60,872 bases of DNA from the NCBI RefSeq assembly GCF_018130385.1, contig NZ_JAFCLU010000035.1:1-60872 (forward strand), in the 5' to 3' direction. The first letter of the stretch is position 1. Every line of letters begins with the position of its first letter. Source of the stretch: Bradyrhizobium sp. AUGA SZCCT0283. GTDB lineage: Bacteria > Pseudomonadota > Alphaproteobacteria > Rhizobiales > Xanthobacteraceae. The notes beneath the pieces were generated by a model. It made no database searches. It had not been told where the DNA came from and worked only from the letters and a program-made list of their open reading frames with translations. Of the stretch, positions 45,647 to 54,991 are shown piece by piece. A program made the position numbers and the translations under genes.

Positions 45647-48600
45647 ATGGCGAGCGCCAGCGGCACCATCACTCTCATCGGCACCAGCGGCAGCGACAAC
45701 TACGTTGGCGGATCAGGCAACGACACGCTCTCGGGCGGTGCTGGCGATGATCGGCTTAACGGTGGCTCCGGGATCGATACGCTCGATGGAGGCAGTGGTT
45801 TTGACACTGTCCTCGGTGGGTCGGGATCGGACACCCTTATCTATAAGGCATATGAGAATCAATACGCTCTTAGTGGAAGCTTCAGCTACAGCGGCACCAA
45901 CAGTCCGACGCTTACGAACGCAACATATTCCACTACGATCGGAACCGGCTTCACTGGCTATGACTCGTACGACGGCGGCAACGGGGCCGCTACGGGGGGG
46001 TCCAAAGTAGCTGGTACGAACGACGTTGATACTCTTCAAATCTGGCTCAGTGCCAATCAGCTTAATACTCAGGCAATTTTGGACGAAATCACCTATTACA
46101 GAGAAATTTGGGTGCCTGCGCATCTTAATGCGCAAACTGGCCAGGGAGACCAGACTTTCTACACATTTAAGACGCTCAATCTGAAAGTCAGCGCGATTGA
46201 GAACGTTTTGGTTCTCGATAGTACAGGACACGTTCCAGTTACCGTCAACATTGTCGATTCGTCCTTGAATGATGGCGACAACTCATCTGTCGTCACCTTT
46301 AATTTCGCCGGGCCGGTAACCGGATTCTCTGTGAGCGATATTGCTGCGTCCCACGGCACGATCACGAATTTCACGATGATCGATGCCTCGCACTACACCG
46401 CAGTGTTCACGGCTGACGATGGCTTTGATGGGCAGGGTGTCGTCACTGTGGCGGCGGGCAGCTATATGGATTCCTCTGGCAATCTGGGCTCCGGCGGCTC
46501 CGATTCCGTCACCGTCGACACCGTCAATCCGACGGTCACCGTCGACCTGGTCCGCAGCTCGTTCTCCGATACCGATAACACCTCGCTGGTCACCTTCACC
46601 TTCTCGGAGGTGCCGACCGGCTTCGAGCAGGCCGACGTCACGGTGACGGGCGGCTCGCTCAGCAACTTCGCCGTCAGCCCGTCCGACGCGAAGGTCTACA
46701 CCGCCACCTTCACGGCCGCCGACAATTCAACCACCCCGGTCTCGATCTCGGTTGCGGCGAACGTCGCCACCGACCCGGTCGGCAACCAGAACACGGCCTC
46801 CAACGAGGACACCGCGACCGTCGACACCGTCAATCCGACGGTCACCGTCGACCTGGTTGCCACATCGCTGAGCGATGGCACCCCCAGCTCGAACGTCACC
46901 TTCACGTTTAGCGAGTCGCCGATTGGCTTTGCGATTGGCGACATCACGCCGGCCAACGGTACCATCACCAACCTGGTGCAGGACACCGCCACTACCTGGC
47001 ACGCCACCTTCACGGCCACCGACGGCGTTTCTGCGGCCGGATCGGTGTCAGTGGCCGCCGGCAGCTATACCGATGCGGCCGGCAACCTCGGCGGTCTAGG
47101 TTCCGACACGGTCACGATCGACCGGCTCAATCCGACATTTACAAGTTGGACATACGATACGTCAGGCGGCTCAAATAAGCGCATCGTAGTAACCGGGATC
47201 GACGATCCAAATGCGACCTTCAGTATTTTCGACAATACGACGGGTACCAATCTGACTTGGGCCTCAATAACGAAAGTTGGCACCACATGGACTTTCAACA
47301 GCATCAACAACGGAGCAACTATTCAAAACGACTCTATCACCGTAACGATAACTGATACGGCAGGAAATTCATCTGCACAGACCCACAAGGCGCCGGCGGG
47401 CGTCGCTGGCCAGCCGATAAATCTAGGATTGTCGAACCCAAGCGACGCTTATGGCGACATCGTTGTATCAATTGCAGCACTTCCATTGGGCTGGACATTG
47501 AATGGCGGCACACAAAATGTCGACGGCTCGTGGACGGTGACGGGCGCTAATCTCGCGTCTCTCACGGTAACAACACCAGATGATTTTGTAGGTGCACGGT
47601 TGCTTAATATTACGCAGACGTGGAGCAATCTGGATGGGCAAACAAAGACCCTCATCATTGCAGACAACATCGAAGCCTATGCGCCTGGCTCGCCGATCTT
47701 CGCCATCTCGGGCGACGATAATCTAACGGCTTCGAGCGGCGACGATTTGCTGGTGTTTGCCCAACCGATTGGTAGCGACACGATCTACAATTTCGACATC
47801 GCGCATGACCAGATCGACCTGATCGGGTACGCCGGATTCACGGCCTTTGTTGATGTTCAATCGCACACGATCAATAATGATCTCGGCGATGCCGTGATCA
47901 CGTTGGGTGATGGCCAGTCGATCACGCTGCGCGGCGTCGATGCGAACTCGCTCTCTGCCGATGATTTCGTGTTCGACCAGACGCCAGTTGTGCTGAACAA
48001 TGGCAGCATGATGATCAGTGACGGAGCGTTCATGCCGTTGAGCGGCACTATCGAAAACACCGGAACGATCGAGTTGAGCTCAACGGGTAATGAAACGGAG
48101 CTCGAGCTCATCGAACACGGCATCACGCTCCAGGGCCACGGGCAAGTCATCCTGTCCGACAGTGACCATAACGTGATCACCGGAACGGTCTCGGACGTCA
48201 CGCTAACGAACGTGGACAACACAATCTCTGGCGCCGGTCACCTTGGTGACAGTGTGATGATCCTGGTCAACCAGGGCACGATCATCGCCACTGGCACCAA
48301 TTCCCTCGAGATCGACACCGGTGAAAATACCATCGTCAATTCCGGAACCCTTGAAGCAACCGGCAGCGGCGGGCTGGTTATCGAGAGCAATGTCGATAAT
48401 TCCGGGCTGTTGTGGGCGAACGGTGGCAACATCGCGGTCCATGGCAGCGTCACCGGCGGTACCGCGTTGATGGATGGAACGGCGACCATCGAATTCGGGG
48501 CCGCGGCATCTACGAACGTCACGTTTGATGCCGGCGCAACTGGCACGCTGAAGCTTGTCGACTCTTTCGACTTCAGCGGAATCGTTTCGGGCTTTAACCA

Positions 48601-48817
48601 GGATGATCATATCGATCTTCTCGACATAGCATTTGGGGCGGGTACAGCCGCAAGCTATGTCGAAAACCAGGCAGGGACCGGCGGCACGCTGTCGGTGACC
48701 GACGGCGCGCATACGGTAAACATTGCGCTGGTAGGTCAGTATTCCGCCGACGATTTCACCGTTATGGCAGATCAAACCACCGGCACGCTGCTGTCCTTTA
48801 AGGACGATCTGATCTGA
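45647..48817 (+). CDS. RTX / Ig-like repeat secreted protein
   Basis: A 1056-residue protein without signal peptide. N-terminal RTX nonapeptides (about 21-65, GGSGNDTLSGGAGDDRLNGG) bind calcium after secretion. Then come three bacterial Ig-like repeats (about 195-500) of the form VTVDLVATSLSDGTPSSNVT, a second beta-rich region, and a C-terminal beta-helix-like part (about 790-1000) of NTGTIELSSTG type strands. The end carries FSGIVSGFNQDDHIDLLDIA. Type I secretion is expected, probably by the exporter at 6.5-9.6 kb or one elsewhere. GGAG precedes the ATG at 45647. A 38-base identical stretch recurs between Ig repeats (46514 and 46818). Confidence 0.88.
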   Translation: MASASGTITLIGTSGSDNYVGGSGNDTLSGGAGDDRLNGGSGIDTLDGGSGFDTVLGGSGSDTLIYKAYENQYALSGSFSYSGTNSPTLTNATYSTTIGTGFTGYDSYDGGNGAATGGSKVAGTNDVDTLQIWLSANQLNTQAILDEITYYREIWVPAHLNAQTGQGDQTFYTFKTLNLKVSAIENVLVLDSTGHVPVTVNIVDSSLNDGDNSSVVTFNFAGPVTGFSVSDIAASHGTITNFTMIDASHYTAVFTADDGFDGQGVVTVAAGSYMDSSGNLGSGGSDSVTVDTVNPTVTVDLVRSSFSDTDNTSLVTFTFSEVPTGFEQADVTVTGGSLSNFAVSPSDAKVYTATFTAADNSTTPVSISVAANVATDPVGNQNTASNEDTATVDTVNPTVTVDLVATSLSDGTPSSNVTFTFSESPIGFAIGDITPANGTITNLVQDTATTWHATFTATDGVSAAGSVSVAAGSYTDAAGNLGGLGSDTVTIDRLNPTFTSWTYDTSGGSNKRIVVTGIDDPNATFSIFDNTTGTNLTWASITKVGTTWTFNSINNGATIQNDSITVTITDTAGNSSAQTHKAPAGVAGQPINLGLSNPSDAYGDIVVSIAALPLGWTLNGGTQNVDGSWTVTGANLASLTVTTPDDFVGARLLNITQTWSNLDGQTKTLIIADNIEAYAPGSPIFAISGDDNLTASSGDDLLVFAQPIGSDTIYNFDIAHDQIDLIGYAGFTAFVDVQSHTINNDLGDAVITLGDGQSITLRGVDANSLSADDFVFDQTPVVLNNGSMMISDGAFMPLSGTIENTGTIELSSTGNETELELIEHGITLQGHGQVILSDSDHNVITGTVSDVTLTNVDNTISGAGHLGDSVMILVNQGTIIATGTNSLEIDTGENTIVNSGTLEATGSGGLVIESNVDNSGLLWANGGNIAVHGSVTGGTALMDGTATIEFGAAASTNVTFDAGATGTLKLVDSFDFSGIVSGFNQDDHIDLLDIAFGAGTAASYVENQAGTGGTLSVTDGAHTVNIALVGQYSADDFTVMADQTTGTLLSFKDDLI

Positions 48818-48924
48818 GCTGCCTGAGCGATAGGGCCCGTTTCATTTAAGCATATCAGCGGACCAACGTTGGCGCCGATAAGACGTGTAGCGATTTGGAA
48901 CGCCTCCGAAGAGGACGCGAGCCA

Positions 48925-49110
48925 AGCCAAAGGACGCATGCAATATCTAACGGCTCGATTCCGATCTTCCAACCGCCAATCCGCTTCCTTGCAGACGCGG
49001 TGCAGTTCGCGGTGATGCGCCCGGCACAGCGGGACCGTGAACTCCTGTGCGGCGCAAACGGCAGGTGCTGCAGGGCTCGCAGCCGCAAGATGTTTGGCCA
49101 CAACCGCAGG
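48925..49110 (-). pseudogene. Fragment of the HNH-like tail of the ERF protein
   Basis: Two adjacent frames read EFTVPLCRAHHRELHRVCKE and WKIGIEPLDIACVLW. The same residues, in the same order, form the C-terminal HNH-like tail of the ERF fusion at 50772-52066 (RFTVPVCRLHH, then IEPLQVAKALW). One frame change is needed. It lies just after the RTX gene and is clearly a relic of a second copy of the module. Confidence 0.75.
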
Positions 49111-49190
49111 TGCTGCTTGTCCCTTAGTCGTTCGACCTCGGGGCCAGCATGCCTTTATCGATGCGGCAGCGGGGTGCTTCGCTCGCAATC

Positions 49191-50127
49191 GGACGCGTCG
49201 GCTTCCTTGAGGTCCTGATCCGGTGGCGTCTGTAGCCAGGCGAGCCGGCAGTCTGAGTTCCCATCAGCCGGCGTCAAGGGTGTTTAACGGGTTAAGAAAC
49301 TTGCGATTGATTTCGAGAGCTCTCTTGTCCAAGAGCATACCGGTGAGTGTGCGCGAATGAATCTTTATGGCTCTGTCGACTAACTTACGAAGCAGCCCTG
49401 CATTCTGACGTGCTGGACCGGCGCGCGGGCTTAATCGACGCCGTCATGCCGCGCTGGCTGGCATCCGTAAGTCCTAGCCTTTTCGGCCTTGTCGTAATGC
49501 TCAGGGGCTAGCACATGAAGGGGCTCAAGCTTTTTGTGGATCGGTTCAGTGAGGGCTGTCTCGCCGCAAGTTCGGCCTGCTTCACATAGTATTCAGCGGA
49601 CGGCACGACATTAGTCTCCCGAAAAAGACCTTTTATTCCATTGGAGTGAATCACAAGCTACAACTCAATAAAAATTCATTGATCCGAATTTGGTCTCCCC
49701 GAAAGTCTGCTTGGGACACTTGGGTACGGATGCGCCCGGGAAAAATGGATGGCGTTCTGGAATTGTGGGCACCCGAACTGCGGCATTTAAACCCCTCACG
49801 GTCCTTTGCCCCCGCGTTGGGGCGTTTGGGCCTGCTTATGGCGTCAGTACCATCGGCGCCCGTTCGAAGAACGGCCGGACATCAGCGCCTCGCTTGCCGC
49901 AAGTCTGACAGACGAATAGCGGCTAGGGTCAGGTAGTCGGACCTAATGGGGCCAGCGGTCTGCATGGACCACAATATGGTGCGCACACTTCTAGTCGGGC
50001 AGCCACCAACAGATATTGTTGCGGTGCGCGCGCAAGCCAGCCAGTTACAATTTCCGCCGCTGACAAAACGCAGAGGTGTCGTGGCGTCCGCCACCAAAAA
50101 AGACTGCGACGGTTCTCGACAACCGCA
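49191..50127. other. Intergenic region, no feature seen
   Basis: About 0.9 kb between two parts of the ERF-type module. Short open frames on both strands (for example 49646-49936) have no ribosome site. No inverted repeat marking a transposon end was found. Confidence 0.4.
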
Positions 50128-50775
50128 TCAGAGGCCGCGCCATGGCATTCTGGCGCGTGCCCTGGCGCGGTTTGAGAATTGCAAAGTGAACAGGATCTGG
50201 CAGGCCTGACGCCAGAGCGTGGCCTCGTAGCGGCTGAGACGATCGAGCGGAAAAGTTGGTAAATTGGCCAGCCGAAGATACGACTGTATCACACCAGCAA
50301 ACTCGTGGGAGTCGTCTTGCGATTTTGGCAAGGCAGCGTTCGGAACCTCCTCGCCGTCAGCCTCGTCGAAAGTCGTTGGCGCGGACATAGCGACCGCCCC
50401 ATCATAGAGGCCGTCGATGATTTTTTGCCGCTCATGATGGGCCCGCCGTGCTTGCCGGAATTGCAGGAGGTGAAGGGCTTGAATCCTGAACAGGCCGCTC
50501 TCAATTGCGGTGGCCCGACGTAGACGCCACAGGAGGCTTGCCAGTCGCAGCACGAGTTCGCGTTCGACTGCTGACGTTGCGTCAAAGTCGGCGGTGACCG
50601 CCATCTCGAAGGCGGCATAGTCCTCGGCATCCTCAAGCGCACCGATAACGGTCTCCGCGGTAAGCCCATGGCGGATAGCGTTGCGGCGCGAGTGCTGCTT
50701 GCCTTCTTCGGTCACCGGTCCCGTGCTGAGTTTTGCATTGCGCCGATTGGCGTCAATTTGCCGAGACGACGTCAT
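50128..50775 (-). CDS. RHGLTAETVI-family conserved protein, ERF module partner
   Basis: The 215-residue protein has an N-terminal motif block SSRQIDANRRNAKLSTGPVT, EEGKQHSRRNAIRHGLTAET, an acidic helix, then AVERELVLRLASLLWRLRRA, and a C-terminal block LDRLSRYEATLWRQACQILF. It is basic, has no export signal and no known catalytic motif; the first block (basic, Asn-rich, STGP) may bind nucleic acid. Its ATG overlaps the TGA of the ERF-HNH gene (ATGA), so translation is coupled. Degraded copies lie at 16324-16905 and 20964-21149. It is intact here. The role is unknown; association with a single-strand annealing protein suggests recombination. Confidence 0.75.
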   Translation of the reverse strand: MTSSRQIDANRRNAKLSTGPVTEEGKQHSRRNAIRHGLTAETVIGALEDAEDYAAFEMAVTADFDATSAVERELVLRLASLLWRLRRATAIESGLFRIQALHLLQFRQARRAHHERQKIIDGLYDGAVAMSAPTTFDEADGEEVPNAALPKSQDDSHEFAGVIQSYLRLANLPTFPLDRLSRYEATLWRQACQILFTLQFSNRARARARMPWRGL

Positions 50776-52066
50776 CGTACCCCCGGTTGGACAATTAGCT
50801 TCGTTTCGTGATCTCGAGACGCTCCGCTCAAGTCAGGTTGGCCCGCAATGCTGTCGCCATCGCCGGAATCACCAACCATCTCTTCAGGCACACGCGGGTG
50901 GGTCTTGTCCCAAAGCGCCTTTGCGACCTGCAGCGGCTCAATGCACTTGAGCTGCCACCAGAGGCGCTCGTTGCCCCGCCGATGAAGTCATGGTGGTGCA
51001 GTCGGCAGACCGGCACGGTGAAGCGATCACTGACCTTTCGCCCTACGGTCCAGTTTTCGGCAAACTTGATGTGATGGGGGTCCGATGGCGTGCGGGCCAC
51101 AGACGAGGCAGGCTTGGCCTGCCACGAATTTCAAATGCCCGCGGTCGCGCTCTCTGGTTGGTTTGGCCAGCATCGTGACTTGCCCGGCAGTGATGGCAAC
51201 GGAGGGGGAGGGGACCGCGGCGTCAGCGGCCCCTGAGCTTAAAGCACCGCCCGCCTTGTGGTCGGACGGCAATCTCTGCTTGGTGTTCGAACGATCGGAG
51301 GCCAAGGAGTCTAGCTCGGCCAGCCTTGCCGCGAACGCGATCTCAACCGCCACAGCGTCTGCATGGCTAAGGCCGCTCTTTCGGGGCAGCGCGGCATAAG
51401 CCCAGGCGGTCAATGCGGTGACATCCACCAGTTCGCCAAGCTCGCAAATGAGTTGAGACTTGAGGGCTGCCGAGGCATCTGCCGCCAAGAGGGTGGTCTT
51501 TGCCTGATTTTTTTCGTTGGCCGCCGGTCTTCCCGCAGGCCTGCCGGCCAATTTTTGAGATTCGAGGACCTGAGACGCGTCCGAGGTCTTTGAGCGTATC
51601 GGTGGGTCTTCTGAGGGGGCTGGCGGAAGCTGCCCCAAGGTAAGGTCCGGCGCATCCAAATCATCCTCGCCGGCAATCCCGACCAGGGTGAAAAGGGCGT
51701 AGCGCCGGGCGTAAGTGAGGGCGGCCCCCATCCGGTGTGGGGCAGCCGTCTCTGAGGCCAGACAAACCGGCCAACCGACGAAACCCATTCGCCGGAGGCG
51801 TGCAAGAGCGTGGTGGTCAGTCTGATGAGGCCGCTGTCTCGGTCGATCACGGTACTTTGCACCGTCGCAATCTCATGCTGGCCAAGGCATTTGCGGACAA
51901 TGTCGAGGCCGGCCGACAAGGATGCGTAGCGAAAGGTCCGCTGGGCCTCCCTTGGAAACGGAGACTGAAGGGTGGCGGTTAACGACTTTTCCGGGTTGGC
52001 GATCTCGGATTGGGCCTTGGCGAGTGCCGCCGCCAGCGTGCCGACCTTATTGCTGGACCGCTGCAT
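50772..52066 (-). pseudogene. ERF-family single-strand annealing protein fused to HNH-like tail, frameshifted
   Basis: ERF proteins anneal single strands in phage-type recombination. The first frame (ATG 52066) gives TLAAALAKAQSEIANPEKSL and RTFRYASLSAGLDIVRKCLG, then STVIDRDSGLIRLTTTLLHA. A second frame continues ETAAPHRMGAALTYARRYAL and FTLVGIAGEDDLDAPDL, the ERF core, plus a linker and GHLKFVAGQACLVCG. A third gives DPHHIKFAENWTVGRKVSDR and FTVPVCRLHH, a zinc-type HNH-like pattern (C-x2-C, HH, C-x2-HH). A fourth ends NERLWWQLKCIEPLQVAKAL to a TGA overlapping the next gene. Breaks lie near 51790, 51085 and 50985. Intact length would be about 430 residues. Confidence 0.8.
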
Positions 52067-52592
52067 GGCCGGGCTCCTCTCTCACGATATCGAAGCTGAT
52101 GGCCCCGGACTTCGAACGCTTGGCCCGGATGCCGTGGCCACTGGCTTCTTTGGCATCCTCCGGCACCAGCGCCTTCAATTCGACCTTTGATCGCTCATGG
52201 TCGAGCGCCGCCTGCCGGGTTTTCTGAAATAGACTGCGCAAGGTTGCAATCGCGAGCACACCAGCAGACATTACGTCGCTCCGAACCGCCGCCAAGTCTG
52301 CGCTACCGCTGTTAAGTGGCTGTTCGGTCCGTCCGTCATCGACTTGCACGACCGAAAGTCGCACCGGACTGCGTTCACGCGTGAGAACACGGGCTATCGC
52401 TTCGACGATTCTTGCATTTTCGCTGGCCGAGCCAACGGCGATGCGAAGTGTCACGGGTCGCAACGTTGAGATCAGGATGCTGGCAGCGATAGCGGCGACC
52501 AACAGGCCCGCGGCAGCCATAGTGTAGAGAAGCCTGCGCCGATATTTGTGCCTGCGCCGCCTTGATCTCCGCGATTTCGTCTTTATCGCCAT
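52047..52592 (-). pseudogene. Chimeric ORF: TAXI-type binding protein N-terminus joined to ERF-module upstream gene
   Basis: Residues 1-120 look like a TAXI-family TRAP substrate-binding protein: basic tip, one membrane segment (YTMAAAGLLVAAIAASILIS), then RPVTLRIAVGSASENARIVE and GSADLAAVRSDV. After about residue 120 the family match ends and an unrelated Lys/Arg-rich tail follows (ALDHERSKVELKALVPEDAK, RSKSGAISFDIV). The tail overlaps the ERF start by 20 bases, so it is probably the end of a third gene of the ERF module. A deletion or insertion joined the two near 52230. The TAXI part is not functional. Confidence 0.6.
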
Positions 52593-52820
52593 AAAGTCAG
52601 ACCTTTAATGACCACACCGTCAAAGCATGTCGGCATCCTCAACAATAGCGTTAAGCGGCATTCCGGAGCAGGCGAACATGAACCAATCTCATCCACCAAA
52701 TGGTTACGATGCGGGACGTTCGATGGTGTCAGGCAATGTTGGAGCGGAATAGGCAATCGCGATCTGCGACATGCTCCCACGTGCCTAAATGCGCTTGAGG
52801 GCGGCGTTGAGGCGTCCGGC
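52593..52820. other. Intergenic flank of IS630
   Basis: A short non-coding stretch between the chimeric ORF and the IS630 left end. Without the IS it would continue directly into the end of the MAPEG-like gene. No regulatory site was recognised. Confidence 0.35.
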
Positions 52821-53942
52821 TAGTACCCGGAATCATAGCTGGGTGATACGTCGGCCTTTGAAGGGTTGCTGGCGGACCTTTTTCTTGGTCCAGACGAAGG
52901 GCTCGGCTCTGTCATTATAGGCCTTGATGTAGGCATCGATGTGCTGCTCGAGCTGTTTGAGACTCGTGAAGGAGGCGCCGCTCAACGACTGCCCCTGCAA
53001 GATGGAAAACCACACCTCGACCTGATTGAGCCAGGACGCGCTCGTGGGCGTGAAGTGAAATTTCACATTGGGATGCGCCTTGAGCCATTCCTCGTTCTTC
53101 TTATGGGTGCTGAGATTGTCGAGAATGACGTGAAGCTGGCGGTTCGGAAATGCTGCGGTCAAGCGATCCATGAAGTCGAGGAACTCGACCCGGCGACGTC
53201 GTTTCGAATGCGTCGCAAGGATCTTCCCGGTGGCGACTTCCAGCGCTGCAAACAGCGTGGTCGTGCCGTGCCGCTTGTAGTCGTGGCTTTGCCCGGTCAG
53301 GGATCTGCCGTTGGGCAGTTTCAGATAGCCCTGCGCTCGTTCCAAGGCCTGGATCGAAGGCTTTTCGTCCACGCAGAGGACGATGGCCTTCTTGGGCGGG
53401 GCGACATAGAGGCCAACCACGTCGGCGGCTTTGGCTGTAAACTGCGGATCGTTACTCTCGCACCAGGACTTGCGAGCGGCGAGATCGATCTTGTTGCTGC
53501 GCAAGAACCGCCAGGCATATTGTACGTCGACATCGCCAAGTTCCCCAGCCAGCAGGGGCCCAGTCCAGCGCGCGTACCCGGCGGGAGGCGGCTTATCGAG
53601 CAACTTTAAAATCCGTTTGTCGGTGACCTTCGTATAGATCGGCTGCTTGCCCGGCAGAGGCTTGCTTTGCAGACCTTCAAGACCGTGATCCGCATAGCGA
53701 TGCCGCCAAAGGCTGACGATCCGTGGCTGGACCCCAACCTCCTTGGCGATCGATCGGGTGCTGCGCCCGGCCGCTGCCAGCAGGACGATCCGTGCCCGCT
53801 TCAAATCGCGCTGCAACGTCACCGGTGAGCGGCAACGTTCCTCAAGCACCTTGCGATCTTTCCTCGAAAGGTGGACTTCTCTTGCTTCGGGTATCATCCC
53901 GATGTTGAATCATGACTCACTTCCTAGGGAAAGTGGGTACTA
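52821..53942 (-). mobile_element. IS630-family insertion sequence, intact
   Basis: The element is bounded by TA dinucleotides at 52821-52822 and 53941-53942, as expected from IS630 target duplication. Inside these, the ends start GTACCC and carry longer imperfect inverted repeats (a second matching block reads AATCAT near the left end and at 53909 in reverse). About 1118 bases between the TA pairs. It holds one transposase gene. Insertion point: the stop codon of a MAPEG-like gene. Confidence 0.88.
52833..53897 (-). CDS. IS630-family transposase
   Basis: The 354-residue DDE transposase of the Tc1/mariner/IS630 superfamily moves the surrounding element by cut-and-paste at TA. N-terminal helix-turn-helix part (about 25-75, RSIAKEVGVQPRIVSLWRHR), then the catalytic core with Asp near 177 in IVLCVDEKPS, Asp near 260 in HVILDNLSTHK and Glu near 294 in SWLNQVEVWFSILQ. 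The frame is complete with no break, in contrast to many neighbours, suggesting recent arrival. Confidence 0.95.
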   Translation of the reverse strand: MIPEAREVHLSRKDRKVLEERCRSPVTLQRDLKRARIVLLAAAGRSTRSIAKEVGVQPRIVSLWRHRYADHGLEGLQSKPLPGKQPIYTKVTDKRILKLLDKPPPAGYARWTGPLLAGELGDVDVQYAWRFLRSNKIDLAARKSWCESNDPQFTAKAADVVGLYVAPPKKAIVLCVDEKPSIQALERAQGYLKLPNGRSLTGQSHDYKRHGTTTLFAALEVATGKILATHSKRRRRVEFLDFMDRLTAAFPNRQLHVILDNLSTHKKNEEWLKAHPNVKFHFTPTSASWLNQVEVWFSILQGQSLSGASFTSLKQLEQHIDAYIKAYNDRAEPFVWTKKKVRQQPFKGRRITQL

Positions 53943-54290
53943 GATCAACAGCAAAATTCGCAGCGCAAAATAGATCCACATCGCAAGCAGGACAATCGCG
54001 CTGGCCCTCCAGGCGAGCGAGCGTTGTTTGCTATCGATTGCGCTCACCAGTCCTGCACTGGCAAAGCACGTCACCAAAAAGACCCACGATAGCAGCACAA
54101 TAGCAAGGTCGGCATGGCGAAGCGGCAAGGCGAGTGCGATCAAGGCATAGAACAGAAACTGCAGATCGAATGAGCCAGGGATGTCGGATCCCGTTGCGCC
54201 CCTGGCGCCACTGCGCGACGACCACAGCAAAACGACCAGGCCAAAAATAGCCAAAATAAACACTGGCAATAGAACAATCTGGGCGGACAT
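53940..54290 (-). CDS. MAPEG-like membrane protein
   Basis: The 116-residue protein has four hydrophobic segments (IVLLPVFILAIFGLVVLLWS, LQFLFYALIALALPLRHADL, IVLLSWVFLVTCFASAGLVS, ASAIVLLAMWIYFALRILLL), matching the MAPEG family size and layout (small membrane proteins with glutathione-linked or unknown roles). Family residues in the first cytoplasmic loop are reduced compared with usual, so the assignment is moderate. Its stop TAG falls exactly on the IS630 target TA; the base after TA is G both with and without the IS, so the stop is kept. Confidence 0.65.
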   Translation of the reverse strand: MSAQIVLLPVFILAIFGLVVLLWSSRSGARGATGSDIPGSFDLQFLFYALIALALPLRHADLAIVLLSWVFLVTCFASAGLVSAIDSKQRSLAWRASAIVLLAMWIYFALRILLLI

Positions 54291-54991
54291 GTCTGAGCCT
54301 CGTCAGAGCACCGGGGGCGTCTCGAAGATGCTCTGATCCCGACAACGGCTTCGATGACGAAGGGTTCCCCGGCGGAACCAACAGACATTTGAGCGAGCTT
54401 TCCGAGAAGGCGACCGGTCCCTGAAGCTGCTGGATAACGCTGGCCCCAAGGGCAATCTTAACGCTGAGGGCCCATGAAACGACGGGCATGTTCGACGCAG
54501 AGAATGCGGTGATGCAAACTGGCAATCCACTGGCGACCAGAAACGGTCAAGCTCAGATACTTGATGCCGTCTTCAATATGCATCGAGACGCAATTCCAAA
54601 AAAGATCGGTCCTTGTCAATCAGATCCGCCGCGAGGAATAGCCAAGTTGCCGGTTCATCCCGATTTCCTCGAATTCGACGTAGAGCGCGTTGGCCTTGCG
54701 GGGGACCTTGGATCGCCGAGCTGGCCGATCAGGTCGGTAGCCTGCACCAGTTTTGGCTCCAGGCGGACTGTTTCAGCGGTTTGGTCAATCTTTGCAGAAA
54801 ACCGGGTCAGCTCTATTGCCTGTGCGACGCGCGATGCATCCACCAGAGGGGAGCTGCCAAGTCGTTCCATCGCAAACATCTTGGATCGATCAACGTGGTA
54901 AGGCGTAAGTGCTGCATCTGATGCGCCGCGCGGCAATGTAATCTTTGCCGACCCACTTGGCGCCGTCAGTAATGATCGACAGCACTGCCGC
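54291..54991. other. Region of possible gene debris
   Basis: A minus-strand frame (54655-55011) contains a sensible helical stretch (MERLGSSPLVDASRVAQAIE and LTRFSAKIDQTAETVRLEP), but no start is supported, and beyond about 54700 all frames become unlikely. It may be the remains of one gene. No family is recognised. Confidence 0.3.
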
